Positions 58,568 through 64,000 of a stretch of 64,000 nucleotides of DNA are shown here, piece by piece; position 1 is the first letter of the stretch, and each line of letters begins with the position of its first letter. A program made the position numbers and the translations under genes. The notes beneath the pieces are model-generated. The model did no database searches. It was not told the origin of the DNA and saw only the letters and a list, made by a program, of their open reading frames with translations. Source of the DNA: Bradyrhizobium liaoningense (GTDB lineage Bacteria > Pseudomonadota > Alphaproteobacteria > Rhizobiales > Xanthobacteraceae); assembly GCF_018130825.1 (NCBI RefSeq), contig NZ_JAFCJS010000004.1, positions 620,001 through 684,000 on the forward strand, in the 5' to 3' direction.

Positions 58568-59491
58568 ATGGCGCTACCTGCGACCGCGCCGCGCATCCTC
58601 TGCATCGGCATTCCCGTGCGCGATCTCACCTTTCGCGTCGAGGCCGTGCCCGCGCGCGGCAGCAAGGCGAATGCCAGCCATCTCGCCGAGATCTGCGGCG
58701 GCAATGCGCTCAACGCCGCCATCGCGATGGCGCGACTTAGCGGCCGCGTCGCGTTCGCAGGTCCCATGGGCGATGCGCGGGAGAGGTCGAGTGAGTTCAT
58801 CCTCGCGCAGATGGCGCAGGAAGGCATCGACACCACGCACATCGTGCGCATGCCGGGTCTGACCACGCCGGTCTCCGCCATCATGATCGAGCCCTCCGGC
58901 GAGCGGACGCTCACGATCTATCGCGATCCGGGCCTGTGGACCGTGAAGCTGCCCGACGCCGACAAGCTGCTCGCCGATTGCCAGGCGGTTTTGATCGAGA
59001 GCCGCTGCGGCACCTTCTGCATCGATCTCTGCACCGAGGCGCGCCGGCGCAGCATTCCCGTCATCGTCGGCGTCGACCGCGCGATGTCGTTGCAGGACGA
59101 GCTGCTCACCGCCGCCTCGCATCTGCTGTTCGCCAGCGAGCAGGTGCAGGAGACGGCCGGCATCACTGAGGACGGCGAGGCATTGAAGCGCCTCTCCACC
59201 CTGACGCCGGCCTTCCTCGCCGCCACCCGCGGCCCCCTCGGCACGATCTGGCTGAACGAGGCGGGCGAGCTGGAGGAGACGGCGGCCTTCCCGGTCCAGG
59301 CCGTCGATACGCTCGGCGCCGGCGACGTCTTCCACGGTGCATTCGCGCTTCGCCTCGCCGAGGGTAAGGGGGTGCGGGAGGCGCTGCGATTCGCCGCGGC
59401 CGCCGCAGCGCTGAAATGCACCCGCCACGGCGGGGGCCCGGCTGCCCCGCAACGCATTGAAGTTGAAGAGTTTTTACGCAGCCAACCCTAG
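58568..59491 (+). CDS. PfkB/ribokinase-family kinase
   Basis: A 307-residue kinase. The N-terminal region has the sugar-binding GGNALNAAIAMARL, and the PfkB signature 2 with the catalytic Asp is VDTLGAGDVFHGAFALRLAE. The substrate could be a sugar or nucleoside. It lies 6 bases after nudC; the HIT-nudC-kinase order hints at nucleotide or sugar-nucleotide salvage. Confidence 0.9.
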   Translation: MALPATAPRILCIGIPVRDLTFRVEAVPARGSKANASHLAEICGGNALNAAIAMARLSGRVAFAGPMGDARERSSEFILAQMAQEGIDTTHIVRMPGLTTPVSAIMIEPSGERTLTIYRDPGLWTVKLPDADKLLADCQAVLIESRCGTFCIDLCTEARRRSIPVIVGVDRAMSLQDELLTAASHLLFASEQVQETAGITEDGEALKRLSTLTPAFLAATRGPLGTIWLNEAGELEETAAFPVQAVDTLGAGDVFHGAFALRLAEGKGVREALRFAAAAAALKCTRHGGGPAAPQRIEVEEFLRSQP

Positions 59492-59588
59492 AGCGATTCC
59501 ACCGGAGCGCCGAGATTATGGGCTTGCTGTGGAAAGATTTTCTCTATATCAGGGAAATCAGCCCCTGAAATGGAACAAAGTTCTTCAA

Positions 59589-60098
59589 ATGACTGATGTC
59601 GCCGTCCAGATCCCCGAGACCAGCCGCCGCCTCGACGCCATCGACCGCAAGATTCTGATGGTACTCCAGGAAGATGCTTCCCTGTCCGTCGCCGAGATCG
59701 GCGACCGCGTCGGGCTGTCCTCGACCCCCTGCTGGAAGCGCATCCAGCGCCTGGAGGCCGATGGCGTGATCCTGAAGCGGGTCGCCCTCGTCGACCAGAA
59801 CAAGATCGGGCTCGGCATCTCCGTGTTCGTGTCGGTGGAAAGCTCCGACCATTCCGATGCCTGGCTCAAGAAATTCGCCGAGGCCGTCAGCGCCATGCCG
59901 GAGGTGATGGAGTTTTACCGCATGGCCGGCGACGTCGATTACATGCTGCGCGTCGTGGTCGCGGACATGCAGGCTTACGACATCTTCTACAAGAAGCTGA
60001 TCAGCGCGGTGCCGCTGAAGAACGTCACCTCGCGCTTCGCGATGGAGAAGATCAAGTCGGTCACGGCGCTGCCGATCCCGGCGGTGGTGGCGGCTTAG
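59589..60098 (+). CDS. Lrp/AsnC-family transcriptional regulator
   Basis: A 169-residue regulator. The helix-turn-helix at residues 15-65 reads LDAIDRKILMVLQEDASLSV, AEIGDRVGLSSTPCWKRIQR, LEADGVI. The RAM ligand-binding domain follows (VMEFYRMAGDVDYMLRVVV). ATG at 59589 is used. The target is unknown; many members control amino-acid use. Confidence 0.92.
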   Translation: MTDVAVQIPETSRRLDAIDRKILMVLQEDASLSVAEIGDRVGLSSTPCWKRIQRLEADGVILKRVALVDQNKIGLGISVFVSVESSDHSDAWLKKFAEAVSAMPEVMEFYRMAGDVDYMLRVVVADMQAYDIFYKKLISAVPLKNVTSRFAMEKIKSVTALPIPAVVAA

Positions 60099-60117
60099 CT
60101 TTCACGCTGCAATCTTC

Positions 60118-60202
60118 GTAGCCCGGATGGAGCGCAGTGTAATCCGGGATCTCTCGCTTCGGTGAGACTGTCCCGGATTGCGCTGCGCTCCATCCGGGCT
60201 AC
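60118..60202. repeat. Palindromic repeat, GTAGCCCGGATGGAGCGC type, with a second element behind
   Basis: GTAGCCCGGATGGAGCGCAG at the start pairs with CTGCGCTCCATCCGGGCTAC at the end, with TAATCCGGGA / TCCCGGATTG inside. It is followed directly (about 60203-60290) by a CACCTCTCCCCGG...CCCTCACCTCAACCCTCTC element related to 10765. Confidence 0.8.
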
Positions 60203-60303
60203 GGCGCTCTCACCTCTCCCCGGATGCGCGGAGACAGGCCCCTCACCTCAACCCTCTCAGGGCGAGCGAGAGGGCGCACTGCCGCCGCGGCGAGCCGCTT
60301 ACC

Positions 60304-61803
60304 TCAAATCGTCTGATTGTACTCGCCGACCTCGGGATGCGTGCGCAGCACGCTGTTCACCATCTCGAACATGTCGTGCATGCGCTGCTCGGAGACCGGG
60401 CTCTCGACCACGACAACGAGCTCGGGCTTGTTGGAGGAGGCGCGCACCAGGCCCCAGCTGCCGTCCTCGACCGTGACGCGCACGCCGTTGACGGTGACGA
60501 GGTCGCGGATCGACTGATCGCCGATCTTGGCGCCCTTGGTCCGCAAGCCCTCGAAATGCTTCACCACCTTGTCGATCACGCCGTATTTGACCTCGTCGGC
60601 GCAATGCGGCGACATGGTCGGCGACGACCAGGTCTTTGGCAGCGCGTTCTTCAGGTCGGCCATCGACTTGCCGGGCGCGCGATCGAGCATGTCGCAGATT
60701 GCGATCGCGGAGACGAGGCCGTCGTCGTAGCCGCGCCCATAGGGCTTGTTGAAGAAGAAGTGGCCGGACTTCTCGAAGCCGGCGAGCGCGCCGGTCTCGT
60801 TGGTGCGGCGCTTCATGTAGGAATGGCCGGTCTTCCAATAGGCGGTCTTGGCACCCTGCTTCTGCAAGACGGGATCGGTGATGAAGAGGCCGGTGGACTT
60901 CACGTCGACGATGAACTGCGCGTCCTTGTGGATCGCCGACATGTCGCGCGCCAGCATCACGCCGACCTTGTCGGCAAAGATCTCCTCACCGGTGTTGTCG
61001 ACGACGCCGCAACGGTCGCCGTCACCGTCGAAGCCGAGACCGACATCGGCCTTGTGATGCAGCACCGCGTCGCGGATGGCGTGCAGCATCTCCATGTCTT
61101 CCGGATTCGGATTGTATTTCGGGAAGGTGTGATCGAGCTCGGTGTCGAGCGGGATCACCTCGCAGCCGATCGCTTCCAGCACCTGCGGCGCGAACGCGCC
61201 GGCGGTGCCGTTGCCGCAGGCGGCGACGACCTTCAGCTTGCGCTTAAGCTTCGGGCGATTTGTGAGATCGGCGATGTAGCGCGCCGGATAGTTCTCGTGG
61301 AACTGGTAGGCGCCGCCGGCCTTGTTCTTGAACTCTGCGCTGAGGACGATCTCCTTCAGCCGCGTCATCTCGTCGGGGCCGAAGGTCAGCGGACGGTTGG
61401 CGCCCATCTTCACGCCGGTCCAGCCATTGTCATTGTGCGAGGCGGTGACCATGGCGACGCAGGGCACGTCGAGATCGAACTGCGCGAAATAGGCCATCGG
61501 CGTCACCGCGAGGCCGATGTCATGCACCTTGCACCCCGCCGCCATCAGGCCGGAGATCAGCGCGTATTTGATCGAGGCCGAATAGCCGCGGAAGTCATGC
61601 CCCGTGACGATCTCCTGCTTGACGCCGAGCTCGGCGATCAGCGCGCCCAGGCCCATGCCGAGCGCCTGCACGCCCATCAGGTTGATTTCCTTCTGGAACA
61701 ACCAGCGCGCGTCGTATTCGCGAAAACCGGTGGGCTTCACCATCGGCTCGGATTCGAAGGCGTAGGTGTTGGGCAGCAAGACGGGTTTCGGCTTGGGAAA
61801 CAT
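60304..61803 (-). CDS. Phosphomannomutase/phosphoglucomutase
   Basis: A 499-residue alpha-D-phosphohexomutase. The phosphoserine loop is TASHNDNG (Ser122), the metal loop GFDGDGDRCGVV, the sugar-ring loop FEKSGHFFF, and the phosphate-binding domain 4 loop RVTVEDGSWGLVRASSNKPE. It interconverts hexose 1- and 6-phosphates for exopolysaccharide and LPS precursors. A conserved N-terminal extension (KPTGFREYDARW) is seen in the PMM/PGM subgroup. Confidence 0.93.
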   Translation of the reverse strand: MFPKPKPVLLPNTYAFESEPMVKPTGFREYDARWLFQKEINLMGVQALGMGLGALIAELGVKQEIVTGHDFRGYSASIKYALISGLMAAGCKVHDIGLAVTPMAYFAQFDLDVPCVAMVTASHNDNGWTGVKMGANRPLTFGPDEMTRLKEIVLSAEFKNKAGGAYQFHENYPARYIADLTNRPKLKRKLKVVAACGNGTAGAFAPQVLEAIGCEVIPLDTELDHTFPKYNPNPEDMEMLHAIRDAVLHHKADVGLGFDGDGDRCGVVDNTGEEIFADKVGVMLARDMSAIHKDAQFIVDVKSTGLFITDPVLQKQGAKTAYWKTGHSYMKRRTNETGALAGFEKSGHFFFNKPYGRGYDDGLVSAIAICDMLDRAPGKSMADLKNALPKTWSSPTMSPHCADEVKYGVIDKVVKHFEGLRTKGAKIGDQSIRDLVTVNGVRVTVEDGSWGLVRASSNKPELVVVVESPVSEQRMHDMFEMVNSVLRTHPEVGEYNQTI

Positions 61804-62012
61804 TGAGACGGTCTCGTGAAAAGGGGCAGGAATTGGTGCAGCCTTAGCGAATGCCGGGCCGCAGCGGAAGGCGGGAATGAAGGCTTATGGCCGATAATTG
61901 CGGCAGTTTGGTAACGGGAAAACGCGATCTTGCGCGGGACTTGCGCTCGTTCCGTTCAAAAATTTGGTGCGAATGGTCGTTCGTCAGCGCGCTAGGGAGC
62001 GCATGAGGTGGC

Positions 62013-62525
62013 TTACTGCTCCAGCACCATCTGCCCGTTGGCGTATTCAAAACGCTTGAGGCGGGACAGGAAGGACAGGCCGAGCAGGTTCTCCGACAAT
62101 GCCTCGTCGGGCAGCACCATGGCATCGACGTCGCGCACGATGAGGCCGCCGACATCGAGCATCGCGATGCGGGTGCGGGCAGCCTTGATGGTGCCGTTGG
62201 CGGTGGAGACGGTGGCGTTGTATTCGCTGCGCGAGGGACGCAGGCCGAAGCGGGCGGCCGAGGTCTCGTTCAGCGCGACGACGGAGGCGCCGGTATCGAC
62301 CATGAAGCCGATGCGCTGGCCGTCGATCCGGCCTTCGGTCTGGAAGTGCCCGCGGCCGTCGCGGGAAATGGCGAGGCTGCGGCCTCCGGCCGGAGCTGCG
62401 GCGGCAACCGCGACCGTCGTGCGCGGCACTGACGTGGCGGACGCCGAGCTCACCCTGTCCGCCATCTGCGCCATGAAGGTGCCGAGGCCGATCATGATGG
62501 CCGCGAAGATCATAATGTTACGCAT
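62013..62525 (-). CDS. Retropepsin-like aspartic protease (clan AA, TIGR02281 type)
   Basis: A 170-residue protein. One N-terminal membrane anchor (MRNIMIFAAIMIGLGTFMAQ) precedes a periplasmic retropepsin-like domain with the active motif FMVDTGASVVALNETSAARF, and the flap/second conserved block LGLSFLSRLKRFEYANGQMV. Alphaproteobacterial members are single-domain and act as dimers; substrates are mostly unknown. ATG at 62525 is preferred to GTG at 62528. Confidence 0.88.
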   Translation of the reverse strand: MRNIMIFAAIMIGLGTFMAQMADRVSSASATSVPRTTVAVAAAAPAGGRSLAISRDGRGHFQTEGRIDGQRIGFMVDTGASVVALNETSAARFGLRPSRSEYNATVSTANGTIKAARTRIAMLDVGGLIVRDVDAMVLPDEALSENLLGLSFLSRLKRFEYANGQMVLEQ

Positions 62526-62653
62526 CACACCACTTCCGAGCCGGAACGCCCGATTTCACCACGCAATCCCTCTACCCGCGAGCAATGCGGCGGCCAGAAC
62601 TTCGCCATTTTGGCGAAAAGGATGAGCGGGCGGTTAATGCCGGCTTACAAATC

Positions 62654-64000
62654 TCACGTCCCGCGCGGCTTCGCCCGCCGGGTCGGCAGCGCGCTCGCGG
62701 GATCGTCCGGCCAGGGATGGCGCGGATAGCGACCGCGCAGGTCAGAGCGCACGGCGGCGTAGCTGCCGCGCCAGAAGCCGGGCAGGTCGCGCGTCACCTG
62801 CACCGGGCGCTGCGCCGGCGACAAAAGCTCCAGCACCAAGGGCACCTTGCCGGCCGCAATCGAGGGATGGGTGTTGAGACCGAACAATTCCTGCAGCCGC
62901 ACCGCGATGGTCGGCCCCTGCTCGGCCTCGTAATCGATCGCGAGCACGCTTCCTGTCGGCGCCTCGAAATGGGTCGGCGCCTCGCGGTCGAGCCGCGCGC
63001 GCATCTCCCAGGGCAACAAAGCCATCAGCGCATCGGAGAGATCGCCGGCGGAGATGTCCTTGAGCGCGATCTTGTCGTAGAGCGCCGGCACCAGCCAATC
63101 ATCGCGCCGCGCGATCAGACCGTCATCGGAGAGATCCGGCCAGCTGTCGCCCTCGGGCTTGCGCAGGAACATGACGCGGTCGCGCCATTGCTTTGCGGCT
63201 TTCGACCAGGGCAGCCGATCGAGGCCCGCCGCGATCAGCCCGTCGGCAAAAATGCGCGCGGTATCTTCCGAAGGCGACACGGCCAGCGTCGCCTCGGACA
63301 GGGTGATCGCATGCAGCGCGCGCTTGCGCCGCGCGCGCAGCGCCATCGCACCGCGATCGAAGGAGATCTCGTCGACGCCCTCGATATGCTCGGCGAAATG
63401 ACGTTCGATCTCGTCCTGGGTGATTTGCGCCGCGAGCAGGATGCGGCCGCTCGCCGCCGTTCCCGTCATCTCGCCGATCGCGATATAGGGCGCACGGGCG
63501 AGAGAGGAGGTCTGCTCCACGGCGGCGCCGCGGCCATTGGCGAGCACGAAGCTGCCATTGCCGCGATTGCGCGCGACACGGTCCGGGAAGGCGTAGGCCA
63601 GCATCAGGCCGGTGGAGAGATCCTCCTGCTGTCCCGCTTTCTCGGACGCTGCCACCTGCGAGGCCCAGCGTCGCGCCAGATCACGTGCGCTCGCGGCACG
63701 CGGCGAGCGGTCGCGGCGAAACTGGTCGCGCCGGTGCTCGAGGTCGACACTGTCGCCCCCGAGCCCGCGCTCGGTGATGATGGCCGCGATCTCGGCAGCG
63801 GCCTCGCCCTCGCCGGCGCGATGCGAATCCACGATCATGCGCGCCAGCCGTGGCGGCAGCGCCAGCGCGCGCAGGCTGTTGCCCTCGGCGGTAATACGGC
63901 CGTCGCCATCGAGCGCGTTGAGCTCGGACAGCAGGCTTTTTGCCTCCTTCCAGGCCGGTTGCGGCGGCGGATCGAGGAACGACAGCGCGGCGGGATCGCC
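62654..64000 (-). CDS. hrpB: ATP-dependent helicase HrpB, C-terminal part (5' end outside the window)
   Basis: The reading frame is open to the right window edge, so the start and helicase motor domains lie beyond 64000. What is visible begins within the HA2-type domain (ALSFLDPPPQPAWKEAKSLL, SELNALD) and ends with the HrpB C-terminal domain (PAQRPVQVTRDLPGFWRGSY, then RGRYPRHPWPDDP). HrpB is a DExH-box RNA helicase family member of unclear role in bacteria. A Lys/Arg-rich end closes the protein. Confidence 0.94.
   Translation of the reverse strand, partial: GDPAALSFLDPPPQPAWKEAKSLLSELNALDGDGRITAEGNSLRALALPPRLARMIVDSHRAGEGEAAAEIAAIITERGLGGDSVDLEHRRDQFRRDRSPRAASARDLARRWASQVAASEKAGQQEDLSTGLMLAYAFPDRVARNRGNGSFVLANGRGAAVEQTSSLARAPYIAIGEMTGTAASGRILLAAQITQDEIERHFAEHIEGVDEISFDRGAMALRARRKRALHAITLSEATLAVSPSEDTARIFADGLIAAGLDRLPWSKAAKQWRDRVMFLRKPEGDSWPDLSDDGLIARRDDWLVPALYDKIALKDISAGDLSDALMALLPWEMRARLDREAPTHFEAPTGSVLAIDYEAEQGPTIAVRLQELFGLNTHPSIAAGKVPLVLELLSPAQRPVQVTRDLPGFWRGSYAAVRSDLRGRYPRHPWPDDPASALPTRRAKPRGT

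Noticed and set aside
60178..61806. Plus-strand frame of 542 codons opposite the phosphohexomutase gene
   Set aside because: It is the antisense shadow; the mutase motifs on the minus strand are complete.
1..64000. Search for CRISPR arrays, tRNA or rRNA genes, insertion sequences and phage genes
   Set aside because: No regular direct repeats with spacers, no tRNA cloverleaf core or rRNA stretch I could recognise, and no transposase or phage-like protein.

Overview
The window is high-GC chromosomal DNA of an alphaproteobacterium, most likely a Bradyrhizobium. The evidence is the ALAS-type hemA behind a FixK box, an Irr-family Fur regulator, the atpI-B-E-b'-b operon, the ffs-dnaX-ybaB-recR order, BA14K and Omp31-like envelope proteins, and intergenic palindromic repeats of types common in Bradyrhizobium. 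I saw no tRNA or rRNA gene, insertion sequence, phage gene or CRISPR array. The genus call is recognition, not a database match.

Layout. 0.3-6.8 kb: a BA14K protein, then two near-identical cytoplasmic winged-helix/TolB-like/TPR regulators bracketing a GFA-family protein and a methanethiol S-methyltransferase (mddA), followed by an Irr paralogue with a FixK-type box. 6.8-17.7 kb: DUF2147 and DUF3313 envelope proteins, a TetR regulator, a peptide-type ABC importer operon (binding protein, two permeases, fused double ATPase), two tiny overlapping genes, an AEC transporter, and an Omp31-like porin with a CtrA-type box. 17.9-25.7 kb: a chemoreceptor, an MBL hydrolase, and a TRAP transporter operon ending in an unusual aroQ, divergent from a GntR regulator. 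25.7-39.7 kb: hemA, a transporter-like hybrid histidine kinase, a five-gene unit (Ohr, alpha/beta hydrolase, membrane-anchored cytochrome P460, SDR, and a divergent winged-helix/NTPase regulator), then a LuxR-type response regulator and an MHS transporter. The kinase and response regulator look like a two-component pair with the five-gene unit between them.

39.7-52.5 kb is mostly housekeeping: yjbQ, the F0 part of ATP synthase, def-fmt-truA, rmuC, ampG, recR-ybaB-dnaX and the SRP RNA. 52.6-57 kb holds an amino-acid-type ABC importer translationally coupled to an SDR and an enolase-superfamily enzyme, which looks like one uptake-and-catabolism unit. 57-64 kb carries HIT, NudC and PfkB-kinase genes, an Lrp regulator, a phosphomannomutase/phosphoglucomutase, a retropepsin-like protease, and the 3' part of hrpB, which runs off the window.

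The best candidates for something undescribed are the Ohr/hydrolase/P460/SDR unit with its NTPase regulator, the mddA-GFA locus with duplicated regulators and a 22-bp tandem operator-like repeat, and the TRAP operon whose dehydroquinase has Phe in place of a conserved active-site His. The main regulatory signals are perfect FixK/FNR boxes before hemA and the Irr paralogue. Palindromic repeats sit between the binding-protein and permease genes of both ABC operons.
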